From contig NC_089490.1 of assembly GCF_036850765.1 (NCBI RefSeq), positions 242,544,442 to 242,608,441 on the forward strand: 64,000 nucleotides of DNA, read 5' to 3'. This document shows, piece after piece, positions 11,403 through 23,300 of the stretch. The notes beneath the pieces were generated by a model that saw only the letters and a list, made by a program, of their open reading frames with translations, had not been told where the DNA came from and made no database searches. Made by a program: the position numbers and the translations under genes. Positions within the stretch are counted from its first letter, which is position 1. The number at the start of each line of letters is the position of its first letter. The DNA comes from Saccopteryx bilineata (Eukaryota > Chordata > Mammalia > Chiroptera > Emballonuridae).

Positions 11403-11466
11403 ATGAATGGGGATATGCCCCATGTCCCCATTACTACTCTTGCGGGGATTGCTAGTCTCACAGACC
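11403..11466 (+). CDS. NIPBL: NIPBL exon 2 coding part (residues 1-21), cohesin loader N terminus
   Basis: NIPBL, with MAU2, forms the kollerin complex that loads cohesin onto chromatin and stimulates loop extrusion in the nucleus. This exon encodes the conserved start MNGDMPHVPITTLAGIASL and ends after TD plus one base, with the strong donor C|GTAAGT. The ATG at 11403 is chosen because the translation from here is the known NIPBL N terminus and the frame joins exon 3 without a break. In the family, the first few dozen residues wrap into the TPR superhelix of MAU2, so this short exon holds part of the partner-binding segment. No substitutions from the human form are evident in these residues. 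Confidence 0.96.
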
Positions 11467-11855
11467 GTAAGTTTGGTTAATTTATCTAATTTATGTTCTA
11501 CACTGTGTTAACAATGACTTTTAGAGAGAGTATAACAAAAAATTTAAGATTTTAGATTCTGAATGATAAACACCATTATTCCTTTGATTCATTGGTATAC
11601 ATGTGAAGGTCTACTTTAATTAACTACTAATAATTAAGACCTTACTTTATTTCTCATCCAAAGGACCAGTTAAGAAGTGTAGCTAATGTGTTTGAAGGTC
11701 TTACATGATGAAGGGATAAATGTAAAAGTATGGACCAAAGAAGACTAGACCAAACCTTAAGAAAAATGAAAATTGAAGAAGCATTGGTTTGCATATTGGA
11801 ACTAATATGGACCTTTCAAAAAGCATTTATAAAAATTTAAAAAATGTATTTATAG

Positions 11856-12125
11856 CCTGACCAGGCGGTGGCGCGGTGGATAGAGTGTCAGACTGAGATG
11901 CAGAGGACCCAGGTTCGAGACTCCAAGGTTGCCAGTTTGAGTGCGAGCTCATCTGGTTTGAGCAAGGGGTCCCTCGGTCTACTGTAGCCCCCCCCCCCAG
12001 TCAAAGCACATATGAGAAAGCAATCAATGAACAGCTAAAATACCACAACGAAAAATTGATGCTTCTCATCTCTCTCCCTTCCTGTCTGTCCCTGTCTTTC
12101 CCTCTCTCTGTCTCTGTCACACACA
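11856..12125 (+). mobile_element. SINE-B copy 2 (internally shortened)
   Basis: Starts CCTGACCAGGCGGTGGCGCGG and ends in (TC)n and A-rich tail. Flanked by AAAATGTATTTATAG-like duplications (11841-11855; the right copy near 12125-12139 is imperfect). About 90 bp of the central body, the part that repeats 'ccagcttgaacccaaggtcgctgg', is missing compared with the copy at 38398-38770. Confidence 0.88.
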
Positions 12126-12560
12126 AAAAATATTTATAGAAATGGTAACTGAAACGGGCCTTCAAAGAAGAAAATTTGATAGCCTGATGATCAATAATCT
12201 TTTTTACTCTGAACAGTTAAGTTTAAAAAAATATTGTCTCATTCTTTTGAGAGTTACATAGTGTAATACTTTTTTTTTTAGGGACTTCTTGTTTTGGTGG
12301 GCAACTCTAATTCTCTGTCCCTGGGTAGTGGTGTAAAGAGCTACCCACAATATTTGTCCCATGTCATACTGCCTGGATAAATAGAGACAGAATAATATTG
12401 AAAAGGAAGTATAGAAGGTGAGGAGGTGGCATACTGTTCTTTGTGTAGCAGTAGGAAAGATTTAGTGCTTTCTAAGAAAGGAGCTATGTGAAAATAACTT
12501 CAAGAAATGTTTTTTATCTGTATTCACTGTCCTTCAATTATTTTTCTGTTAGCTTCCAGC

Positions 12561-12641
12561 TACACTGCTCACAGAAATTAGGGGATATTTTATGGCTTCA
12601 TACTCATTTTGAAATATCCCCTAATTTTTGTGAGCGGTATA
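12561..12641. mobile_element. 81-bp palindromic MITE (Tc1/mariner type)
   Basis: The left arm (TACACTGCTCACAGAAATTA...) and the right arm, read in reverse complement (TATACCGCTCACAAAAATTA...), match at about 27 of 30 positions. They leave a ~20-bp centre, so the whole element is one hairpin. TA dinucleotides sit at both outer ends, as expected for mariner-family insertions. The layout resembles the 80-bp MADE1 elements of primates, but the sequence is different. Confidence 0.85.
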
Positions 12642-12927
12642 GTTTTAGCAGGGAGCAAAAAAGATACCAGACCACAGCTTTGAGGTTAGGTACAGAAGTA
12701 GCAACCTAGTTGATGAAGTCTGAGGTAACTGAAAAGTGGCTGGCAGGGTCAGGATTAACTCAGGTACGAAAACTTTTAAAACTTTTTAATTTTATCCCTT
12801 TGTTATTGGTAAGGCATAAACTTATATACCTGCTGGAGTGCAAAATCAGATACAGTGCGAGGGATTTCTTTTTGTTTGTCCTCCCCATTATCTCAGCAAA
12901 TAATAATTTGTTTCCTGGAGGTTTTTT

Positions 12928-13303
12928 TTTCTTTCTTTTTTTGTATTTTTCTAAAGTTGGAAACAGGGAGGCAGTCAGACAGACTCCCGCATGCGCCCGA
13001 CTGGAATCCACATGGCATGCCCACCAGGGGGCGATGCTCTGCCCATCTGGGGTGTTGCTCTCTGTTGCGACCAGAGCCATTCTAGCGCCTGAGGCAGAGG
13101 CCATGGAGCCATCCTCAGTGCCCAGGCCAACTTTGCTCCAATGGAGCCTTGGCTGCAGGAGGGGAAGAGAGAGACAGAGAGGAAGGAGAGGGGGAGGGAT
13201 GGAGAAGCAGATGGGCATTTCTCCTGTGTGCCCTGGCCGGGAATCGAACCCAGGACTCCTGCACGCCCAGCTGACGCTCTACCACTGAGCCAACCAACCA
13301 GGG
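12928..13303 (-). mobile_element. SINE-A copy 3
   Basis: Reverse orientation, with the tail (T-rich on plus) at the left and the head CCCTGGTTGGTTGGCTCAGTGG on the minus strand at the right. The imperfect flanking duplications TTCCTGGAGGTTTTT and TTCCTGGGTTTTTA suggest moderate age. Confidence 0.9.
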
Positions 13304-13947
13304 TTCCTGGGTTTTTATTAATAAAAAAACTTGTTATTGCTGCATGGGGCTGAGCAGCATGATAGTTATACTGTGTAGGTGGTAAGAAATTAAGCCTAAA
13401 ACAAAGACATGTTAGTTAACTTTCCTAACTTTTAGTTTAGGCAAGGGAACAAATTTTCATTTTATGAAAAGACATTAAATAATTGAATTTAAAGTACCGT
13501 CAAATATTTCTGTTCTTTTGTTTCCTGTTTAGAATAGAATGAAGAGGAAAGAATTATTTAGGAATTTATAACGTAAATAAAAAATTGTTAGATACTCTTC
13601 TTCCTCCAGAGTCCTATTCTCTGAATGTTTTCCTGATAAAGTGAGCTATTTATATATACTTAAGCTTTTAAAAAGCATATTACTGTACTTATCTATTTGG
13701 TGAAGAGTCAGGTGTTGTTTCTGGTTTACTTATTTGAGAGTGCTAGTGCTTCTGATAAGTCTTATAAACAAAAACAAATGAAATTAATGTATTCTCAATT
13801 TTTAGGAGTTCCTTATTTTTAGCCTTTTTTGGCTACTTACTAAATTACTAAAAACTTAAGATATGAAAAATCAAAATGAATATAAAGAGGCTAAGTTTTA
13901 TTCTGAGAGTAGTATAATCTGTTATGATCAAAGTGATGTTTTAAAAC

Positions 13948-14264
13948 TGAAGTCGGGAACCTTTTTGGCTGAGAGAGCCATTAATTCCACATATTTTAAA
14001 ATGTAATTCCATGAGAGCCATACAACGACCCGTGTACATTACACATTATCCAATAAAAATTTGGTGTTGTCCTAGAGGACAGCTGTGATTGGCTCCAGCC
14101 ACCCACAACCATGAACATGAGCAGTAGAAAATGAATGGATTGTAATACATGAGAATGTTTTATATTTTTAACGTTATTAATTTTTTTATTAAAGATATCT
14201 CTGTGAGCCAGATGCAGCCATCAAAAGAGCCACATCTGGCTCGCAAGCCATAGGTTCCCAACCC
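13948..14264. mobile_element. Non-autonomous hAT-type element
   Basis: The ends are inverted: GTCGGGAACCTTTTTGGCT on the left, and CATAGGTTCCCAACC on the right, which reads GGTTGGGAACCTATG in reverse. The internal 'gagagccat' and 'gagccacatctggctcg' motifs are inverted near the two ends. No clear 8-bp duplication remains, so the borders are approximate and the insertion is old. Confidence 0.75.
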
Positions 14265-14372
14265 ATTTTAGGAGTTTTGTAGAGTTAATTGGGATTTGTT
14301 GGGAGAGAGAAAGATTGCCTTTTAATATGTCACATTGGAAAAATAATATGTCACTTTGATATTTATAACTTA

Positions 14373-14731
14373 CTTTTTTTTTAATTTAATTTAATTTAAT
14401 TTAATTTTTACAGAGACAGGGAGTGAGTCAGAGAGAGACAGGGACAGACAGACAGGAACGGAGAGAGATGAGAAGCATCCATCATTAGTTTTCCATTGCA
14501 CGTTGCAACACCTTAGTTGTTCATTGATTGCTTTCTCATATGTGCCTTGACCGCAGGCCTTCAGCAGACCAGGTAACCCCTTGCTGGAGCCAGCAACCTT
14601 GGGTTCAAGCTGGTGGGCTTTTGCTCAAACCAGATGAGCCTGTGCTCAAACTGGCGACCTTGGGGTCTCGAACCTGGGTCCTCTGCATCCCAGTCCGACG
14701 CTCTATCCACTGCGCCACCGCCTGGTCAGGC
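14373..14731 (-). mobile_element. SINE-B copy 3, next to exon 3
   Basis: Reverse orientation, with (AATTT)n as the complement of the tail on the left and the tRNA-like head at the right. Short TATAACT(T) repeats flank it (14364-14370 and 14732-14739). Its head ends 89 bp before the exon 3 acceptor, so it lies close to the branch-point region. Confidence 0.9.
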
Positions 14732-14820
14732 TATAACTTTTAATTTCAAAATATATATAAGTACTAAAGAGAATTATTACAGTCACTCAATTTCTAATAA
14801 TCTGATTTTATTCCAAATAG

Positions 14821-14986
14821 TCCTGAACCAGCTGCCTCTTCCATCTCCTTTACCTGCTACAACTACAAAGAGCCTCCTCTTTAACACACGAATAGCAGAA
14901 GAGGTGAATTGCCTTTTGTCCTGTAGGGATGATAATTTGGTTTCACAGCTTGTCCATAGCCTCAACCAGGTATCAACAGATCACAT
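14821..14986 (+). CDS. NIPBL: NIPBL exon 3 (residues 22-76)
   Basis: Acceptor TTCCAAATAG, donor CACAT|GTAAGT, 166 nt. It continues codon 22 from exon 2 and leaves two bases of codon 77. The product begins LLNQLPLPSPLPATTTKSLL and contains RIAEEVNCLLSCRDDNLVSQ and LVHSLNQVSTDH, the signature NIPBL N-terminal segment. In the human protein, residues around 29-38 are needed for MAU2 binding. Those fall in the PLPSPLPATTTK stretch here, which is intact. The acceptor's pyrimidine tract is weak (TGATTTTATTCCAAATAG), which is compatible with regulated use, though that is inference. Confidence 0.96.
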
Positions 14987-17214
14987 GTAAGTACAAGCTA
15001 AAATCAAGTAAAAAGTTTTTTTCTTACTAAGCAAATCAGTATTCCTGGTTTTGCTTTAATTTCAGAAAAATTAGATACAGAGTTTATTTTTAAAATGTAT
15101 CAATATCTAAGTGAATATAGCCTTCTGTGGTGAGATTGTAAGAGATTTACTTTGAGACAGTAGTTCTGACCCATATAGTTCTATGAAGATCTTTTCAGTA
15201 CTTTTGGAATAATCTTGAGATATTCATCACAAGGATCTGAGCAGAGGTCTAAAGTTGCTCTTGAAGGTGTCTATTGTTTTCCTGATGTAGTGTGAGTGTT
15301 CAGAATTACCAGCCACTAGGGATGCTGCTGCTAGCTATATTTGGAGTAGGCTCCCTTGCTTTTTCATGGGAAATAAAAGATCTCAAGACTGACTCCATGA
15401 AAGGCTACTATAAAACTAGGGGCTAATTTTCCCCAGGATTTATTGTACAATCTGAACAAAGACGTGTGTTTTCACACAATAGACTTTTTTTTTTTTTTTT
15501 TTGTATTTTTCTGAAGTTAAAAATGGGGAGGCAGTCAGACTCCCGCATGTGCCCTACCGGGATCCACCCGGCATGCCCACCAGCGGGCGATGCTCTGTCC
15601 ATCTGGGGCATTGCTCTGCCACAATCAGAGCCATTCTAGCGCCTGAGGCAGAGGCCACAGAGCTATCCTCAGCGCCCGGGCAAACTTTGCTCCAATGGAG
15701 CCTTGGCTGTGGGAGGGGAAAAGAGAGACAGAGAGGAAGGAGAGAGGGAGGGGTGGAGAAGCAGATGGGTGCTTCTCCTGTGTGTCCTGGCCGGGAATCG
15801 AACCCGGGACTCCCGCATGCCAGGCTGACGCTCTACCACTGAGCCAACCGGCCAGGGCCCAGTAGACTTTTAAAGTACTATAAACTTAAATTATATAGTT
15901 AGTTTATTAAATTTTTGCACGAGCATACTTTTAAAATTTTACTTTTTACTGCAAAAGCAGAACATGTATCTTAACAACACAAAAGTGTATAAAAAGTTAA
16001 ATCTCTCACATCTTATCCCTTTACATCTCACCACTCAGTAGTACTCATGTATCTTTCCATCCTTTAGTTTTTTTACATATATTTAAAGATTCATTATTTA
16101 GAGAAATGAGAATAAAGCACATTATAATGGGCAGGTCTTTGCCATTAGATGCAGTACATACTTTGGGACCATTGTTAAAGCTGATGACTGAATCGAAATA
16201 CTGAATGTGAATTTACTGATTGGAGAAGCTGAGGAATGATTAGTTAAAATCAGAAGGAAGTAAAATACTAATATTTTGTCACTCCAGAAATTCAAGTGTC
16301 TAAATATTACATCATTTGTTATACCTGCACCTAATCAATAGTTTTCACCAACTATTTTAAGAGATAAAGGGAAACAATACATACACAGTTATGATTTATT
16401 TTATAGAGAGCTACTTTAAGATTGCCCTCAGAAATTTATTGAATCTTATCACTGGGCACCATCTCTATAAGTCTTTTTTGTTAGATTTAAAGAGTGGAAT
16501 AGTGACATGTTAAATAAAAAAGATTTAATTTTATCATTTCTCTTCCATAGTTATGAATTTAATTTCTATTTACTTTCAGGTTTTTTGAAATTGTGACTGT
16601 CCTTAACCACTTACTTGGGGTTTTATCTTCCTCGTGACTTTATTTGAGAAAAGAATATAAGATGGAAAAATTATATAACCTCTGTGTCTTGTCTTAACTA
16701 ATAGGGCAATAATATTTCATTCAGAGGACATTTTCGAAATGACTAACTCATATTCAGATGTAAAAGAGAAAATATATTCCAAGCCCAAATATCGACTGCT
16801 ATGCATAATTATCATAATTATCACTTCTATACCTTTCTGTTATTTTGAATAATTTAGAGTAGACTTTTTTTTCTACTTTGAAATTGATATGAACATTCTT
16901 AAACTCATAGATCCATAAAATATGTTTTGGGTTGGTTTTTTACTGTTTAAAATAAAATGGGGAGGAAAAAATTTATCCTTAGAAAAACCCTCCTATGACA
17001 TTTTGATAACTCTTTCTTCCAGGAATAACATCTCCAAAATCCACTTGTTAGACATCCTTGTGTGATTTGGTTTTATACCATAGTCGTCTTCTTGATTTTC
17101 TGCTTCAGCCTCTTCTGAATTTTACTAGTGAATTGCTATCTAACTAATGTGGAGTAGAAAATTCTTAACCAATCAATGTCTTTTAATTTTTTATGTTTAT
17201 TTTTTCAATTCCAG
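14987..17214 (+). other. NIPBL: NIPBL intron 3
   Basis: GTAAGT to TTTTTCAATTCCAG. It contains one SINE-A (15491-15860, minus). The remainder (14987-15490 and 15861-17214) is AT-rich unique sequence in which I recognise nothing. Confidence 0.9.
15491..15860 (-). mobile_element. SINE-A copy 4
   Basis: Reverse orientation, complete head and body, with a T run as the complement of the tail. Flanking duplication is ATAGACTTTT (about 15479-15488) versus GTAGACTTTT (15862-15871), one mismatch. Confidence 0.92.
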
Positions 17215-17342
17215 AGAGTTGAAAGATAACCTTGGCAGTGATGATCCAGAAGGCGACATCCCAGTCTTGTTGCAGGCTGTCCTGGCAAGGAGTCCTAACG
17301 TTTTCAGGGAGAAAAGTATGCAGAACAAATATGTACAAAGTG
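17215..17342 (+). CDS. NIPBL: NIPBL exon 4 (residues 77-119)
   Basis: Acceptor CAATTCCAG, donor AGTG|GTGAGG, 128 nt. It completes Ile77 and encodes ELKDNLGSDDPEGDIPVLLQ, AVLARSPNVFREKSMQN and KYVQS, then the first base of Gly120. The acidic DNLGSDDPEGD segment and the helix-forming VLLQAVLARSPNVF are conserved NIPBL features within the MAU2-interacting N-terminal region. Human NIPBL has Arg where this copy has Lys before YVQSG, to my recollection. That would be a conservative change. Confidence 0.96.
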
Positions 17343-17920
17343 GTGAGGTTCATAATAATTGAATTTTGTAGTGTATTTTTAATGGGTCTATATCGGAACT
17401 TGTTTAACACGTAGTAACTAAATTGAAGTGTCTCCTTTAACAAGCCTATCGTTTATGAATGCTGCATTGACACCTTGAATCAAGCCAAGAATAAGAAAGA
17501 AACCAAATGGATGTTAATATTCTCAAACTTAATTTTCTTCAAAATTAGACAAAGTATAAAGTGTATTTTAGATATTTTGGAATGTATTAGTCTACTCAGA
17601 GACCTTTAGGAATATTTTTAATTTTAGAAAATCTTATAATTGGTTTGAAAGAAGTATTTTCATTAATCAAATAATAAAAATATTTGCAGAGCTTTTCAAC
17701 ATGCAGTACATGTATAAATAATTGTGCCAGGATAATTTCATTATTGGTGGTAATTACATTTATGGTTATGTAGTAACTAGTTTAATGCTTCTGTTGCTTT
17801 AGCAATGGAAAAATAGGTTTATAATAACTTCTATTAAGGAAAAACTTTTTTATACTAAATATTATCAAAGTCATGACAATACGATGTTCAACAGGGGTAT
17901 AATTTTTATGTAGTCAAGGA

Positions 17921-18106
17921 GCCTGGTTGGCAAACTGCGGCTTGCAAGCCGCATGCAGCTCTTTGGTCCCTTGAGTGTGGCTCTTCCACAAAATACCACG
18001 TGCGGGTGCTACCTTTTAAGTTTAAAAAATTTGGCTCTCAAAAGAAATTTCAATCGTTGTACTTTTGATTTTTGGCTCTGTTGACTAATGACTTTGCTGA
18101 CCACTA
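17921..18106. mobile_element. Non-autonomous hAT-type element
   Basis: The left end GCCTGGTTGGCAAACTGCGG and the right end ACTTTGCTGACCACTA are the degraded inverted forms of a CAGTGGT(C/T)GGCAAAC terminus. The interior has 'ctcttccacaaaataccacgtgcggg' and 'tggctctcaaaagaaatttcaatcg'. The 8-bp flanks no longer match well, so borders are set by the ends only. Confidence 0.8.
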
Positions 18107-18824
18107 GTAGAAGCACCTTTGAGTTAGAAGCATTGTTCTGGTCTGAAGTTTAATGAATTTGTCAAGCCCAAGTACTTGCATGGCTATCATGATTAAAATA
18201 GAAGACAATAGTTTAGACAACTCAAGAAGGTTTAACTTAATTGATTAGTTATATTCAAGAATATTGCTAGATTTATTGGAAACACCTCCATGAAGCTTCC
18301 CATTTCATCTCCTAGTTTTTGAAATAGTATTACCTGTTGATTTTATTTGTATGTGAGTTTGTTTTTAAGACAATTGCATAGTTATTGCACTCCCCAAAGA
18401 GAATCGCCTCTGCCCAACTCACCTTGAGCTAATCAAAGGCAAGACTGTATCTTGACCAGAACTAATAAGTGGGATTGCAATAGTAGGAGACAGATCTGAA
18501 TGGAAGAAAATATGGAGAGATTGTTGAATGGAAGAAAGACTAATAGGATAGGAGCATTTAGTATAGGATGATATGTGTAAATACGCAATAGAATAAAGGA
18601 AGTCTACCAAGGCTATTTGTACTACCTTTTGGTAACTTATATTTTCAGACATTTAATTTGGGTAGTACATCTAATAAAACATTTTTTGTAGGGTATTGAC
18701 CTTTTTGTCACATATTTTGTGTTCCATACTACATATATACTTATATTTTTAGTAAAAAATATTAGATTTCTCCATGTTCTACTTTGTCAAAACATAAACT
18801 AGCATTTAAAAATCAATTGCACGT

Positions 18825-19228
18825 GGCCCTGGCCGGTTGGCTCAGCGGTAGAGCGTCGGCCTGGTGTGCGGGGGACCTGGGTTCGATTCCTGGCCAGGGC
18901 ACATAGGAGAAGCGCCCATTTGCTTCTCCACCCCTCCCCTTCTCCTTCCTCTCTGTCTCTCTCTTCCCCTCCCGCAGCGAGGCTCCATTGGAGCAAAGAT
19001 GGCCCGGGCACTGGGGATGGCTCCTTGGCCTCTGCACCAGGTGCTAGAGTGGCTCTGGTCGCGGCAGAGCGATGCCCCGGAGGGGCAGAGCATTGCCCCC
19101 TGGTGGGCAGAGCGTTGCCCCTGGTGGGCGTGCCAGGTGGATCCCAGTCGGGCGCATGTGGGAGTCTGTCTGACTGTCTCTCCCCGTTTCCAGCTTCAGA
19201 AAAATACAAAAAAATAAAAAATAAAAAT
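18825..19228 (+). mobile_element. SINE-A copy 5, internal-duplication subtype
   Basis: Perfect 17-bp target duplication AAAAATCAATTGCACGT (18808-18824 and 19229-19245). The body carries a tandem repeat of ~22 bp (19085-19106, then 19107-19128; unit GCAGAGC.TTGCCCC..GGTGG) that most copies have only once. The copy at 56087-56493 has the same duplication, so this is a heritable subtype. Confidence 0.95.
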
Positions 19229-20362
19229 AAAAATCAATTGCACGTTGTGATTTTTTTTCTAAGCATTTTTCAAGTGATAGTTGGCTTTAAAATTTTTAAA
19301 GGTAATCTTTGCTGGGTGTAACTGTGAATCACACATGGAGAAACTTTAATAATATTATACAAATCATTTTAGTTATATTTTTTGGAACTTAGAGATGAAG
19401 GAAAACAACATTAGTATTACTTATAGACTTTGAGGTGATTTCAAGCCCTCATCTCATTCAGCCACTGTCTTGAGAGCTAGAATCTCTTCTGTAGTGTTCC
19501 CGGCAAATGAACATGTAACTTCTGTTTGAATGTTTCTGGTGAAAGGCCCTTTTCATATCAATAGCAGGTTGAGAATATAATATGATGCTTGAAACTCCCA
19601 AAAAGATTGGCTGTGCATATTGTAAGAAGGTTCAGGGTTAATGATAGGTTTTATCTTTAATTTTAAAGTATCTAAATAACTGAATTTTCTTATCTCCCAT
19701 ATAACTAAATGCCATGTATGTAACAATTGAAGAAACAATGTAAAGCTTAAAAAGAAATGTGAGAATCTGAGAGCTACCCCACATTTTCTTTTATTAATCA
19801 AATATTTGTTTAATCCTTAATATGTGGCAAAAATTATTGTGGGAAAAATAGGAGCATTCTCTTTTGCATCAGGGAGCAGCTCAAACTTTGGGCCCTAAAG
19901 TACTTGTAAAAACCTAGGTCTGTAATAAAAAAAAATTGAAAAGAAAAACCTAGGTCTGAATTACAGTGAAACAAATAGTGTATTAAGTAAGCTCCGAAGG
20001 GTGGGAGGTGCATTTAATAAAGTATTCCATTTAATAAAAAATCACCCAAAGGCCTGTTGTAGAAGGATGTGTGTAATATTTGATCGGGGCTTAGATAAAT
20101 GACTTCTAAAAGTTCTTTTTTTTTTCTCTAACATTTTTTTAAATTAATTTTAATGGGTTGACATTGATAAATCAGGGTACATATGTTCAGAGAAAACATC
20201 TCTAGGTTATTTTGACATTTGATTATGCTGCATTCCCATCAACCAAAGGCCAGTTGTCTTCCATCACCTTCTAACTGGTTTTCTTCGTGCCCCTACCCCC
20301 TCAATCTCCTCCCCTCCACCTCGTAACCCCCACACTCTTGTCCATGTCACTGAGTCTCATTT

Positions 20363-23300
20363 TTATGTCCCACTTCTGTATGGAATCATACAGTTCTTAG
20401 TTTTTTCTGATTTACTTATTTCATTCAGTATAATGTTATCAAGGTCCATCCATGTTGTTGTAAATGATCCGATGTCGTCATTTTTTATGGCTGAGTAGTA
20501 TTCCATAGTATATATGTACCAAAGCTTTTTAATCCGCCCGTCCACTGACGGACACTTGGGCTGTTTCCAGATCTTCGCTATTATGAACAATGCTGCCATA
20601 AACATGGGGTGCATTTCTTCTTTTCAAACAGTGCTATGGTGTTCTTGGGGTATATTCCTAAAAGTGGTATAGCTGGGTCAAAAGGCAGTTCGATTTTTAA
20701 TTTCTTGAGGAATCACCATGATGTTTTCCACGGTGGATGCACCAGTCTGCATTCTCAGCAGCAGTGCAGGAGGGTTCCCTTTTCTCCACATCCTCGCCAG
20801 CACTTACTCTGTGTTGTTTTGTTGATGAGCACCATTCTAACTGGCCTGAGGTGATATCTCATTGTAGTTTTAATTTGCATTTCTCTACTGATTAGTGATG
20901 TTGAGCATTTTTTCATATGCCTATTGGCCATCTGTATGTCCTCTTTGGAGAAGTGTCTATTCATTTCTTTCGCCAATTTTTTTTATTGTATTGTTTGTCT
21001 TCCTGGTATTGAGTTTTACAAGTTCTTTATGTATTTTGGTTATTACCCCTTATCAGACATATTGTCAAATATATTCTCCCATTGTGTAGTTTGTCTTTTT
21101 ATTCTGTTCTTATTGTCTTTAGCTGTGCAGAAGCTTTTTAGTGTGATGTAGTCCCATTTGTTTATCCTGTCTTTTATTTTACTTGATTGTGGAGATAAAT
21201 CGGCAAATATCTATATTGCTACAAGAGAAGTCGGAAAGCATACTGCCTGTTTTCTTCTAAGATACTTATGGTTTCGTGGCTTACATTTAATTTAAGTCTT
21301 TTATCCGTTTTGAGTATATTTTTGTGAATGGTGTAAGTTGGTGGTCTAGTTTCATTTTTTTGCAGGTAGCTGTCCAATTTTCCCAATACCATTTATTAAA
21401 GAGGCTATCTTTACTCCATTGTATGCTCTTCCCTCCTTTGTCAAATATCAGTTGTCCATAGAGCTGTGGGTTTATTTCTGGGTTCTCAGTTCTGTTCCAT
21501 TGATCTATATGCCTGTTCTTATGCCAGTACCAGGCTGTTTTGAGTACAATGGCCTTGTAGTATAATTTGATATCCGAAAGTGTAATACCTCCTACTTTAT
21601 TCTTCCTTTTCAAGATTGCTGAGGCTATTCATGTTCTCTTTTGGTTCTATTATTACCCAAGCAAATTGCTTTGGGTAATATAGACATTTTAATGATGTTT
21701 ATTCTTCCTAACCATGAGCACGGTATATGCTTCCACTTGTTTGTATCTTCCCTGATTTCCTTTATCAATGTTTTATAATTTTCCGAGTACAAGTCTTTAA
21801 TCTCCCTGGTTAAATTTATTCCTAGGTACTTTATTTTTTTGGTTGCAATGGTAAAAGGGATTGCTTCCGTATTTTCTCTTTCTGACAGTTCATTGTTGGT
21901 GTATAAAAATGCCTCTGATTCTGAGTATTAATTTTATATCTTGACACCTTGCTGAATTCATTTATCAGGTCTAGTAGTTTTTTTTACTGTGACTTTAGGG
22001 TTTTCTATATACAATATCATATCATCTGCAAATAATGATAGTTTTACTTCTTCTTTTCCAACTTGAATGCCTTTTATTTCTTTTTCTTGTCTGATTGCTG
22101 TGGCCAGGACTTCCAGGACCATGTTAAATAAGAGTGGTGAAAGGGGGCACCCCTGCCTTGTTCCTGATCTTAAGGGGATTGCTTTTAATTTTTGCCCATG
22201 GAGTATGATGTTGGCTGTGGGTTTGTCATAGATGGCCTTTATCATGTTGAGGTATGTTCCCCGTATTCCCACTCTGCTGAGAGTTTTGATCATGAATGGT
22301 TGCTGGGTTTTATCAAATGCTTTTTCTGCATCTATTGAAATTATCATGTGGTTTTTCTCCTTCCTTTTGTTTATGTGATAAATCACATTGATTGATTTGC
22401 AAATATTCTACCAGCCTTGCTTCCCCAGAATAAATCCCACTTGATCCTGGTGTATGATTTTTTTCATATATTGCTGGATCCGGTTTGCTAATATTTTGTT
22501 GAGGATTTTTGCATCTAAATTCATCAGGGATATTGGCCTATAATTTTCTTTCTTTGTGTTGTCTTTGCCTGGTTTTGGAATCAGAATTATGCTCACTTCA
22601 TAAAAGGAACTTGGAAGTCTTTCTTCCTTTTGAATATTTGGTAGAATTCACGTGTGAAGCCATCAGGCCCAGGACTGTTCTTTTTTGGGAGTTTTTTGAT
22701 AACTGTTTCTATCTCATTTGTTGTAATCAGTCTGTTTAGGTTTTCTGATTCTTCTAGATTAATTTTTGGAAGATTATATGTTTCAAGGAATTTGTCCATT
22801 TCATCTAGGTTGTCTAGTTTTTTGGCGTACATTTCTTCATAGTATTTTCTTGCAATATTTTGTATTTCTGTTGTGTCAGTTGTTATTTCTCCACTCTCAT
22901 TTCTAATTTTATTTATTTGAGTCCTCTCCCTTTTTTTCTTGGTGAGTCTGGTTAAAGGTTCATCGATCTTGTTTACCTTTTCAAAGAACCAGCTCCTGGT
23001 TTCATTGATCTTCTGTATTGTTTCTTTAGCCTCTATGTCATTTATTTCTGCTCTGATCTTTATTATAAATATTTCCTTCCTTCTACTAGCTCTGGGCTTT
23101 ACTTGCTGTTCTTTTTCTAGTTCTTTTAGATGCAGGGTCAAGTTGTTTATTTGAGCTTTTTCTAGCTTCTTGAGGTATGCCTGTAATGCTATGAACTTCC
23201 CTCTCAGGACTGCTTTTGCTGTGTCCCATAAATTTTGAGTTGATGTATGCTCGTTATTGTTCGCTTCTAGGAATTTTTAAATTTCTTCTTTGATCTCATT

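Larger units (their letters stand above)
11467..14820 (+). other. NIPBL: NIPBL intron 2
   Basis: GTAAGT to TTCCAAATAG. It contains SINE-B (11856-12125), an 81-bp palindromic mariner-type MITE (12561-12641), SINE-A (12928-13303, minus), a hAT-type element (about 13948-14264) and SINE-B (14373-14731, minus), which ends only 89 bp before exon 3. The segments 12130-12560 and 13304-13947 hold nothing that I can identify. Confidence 0.9.
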
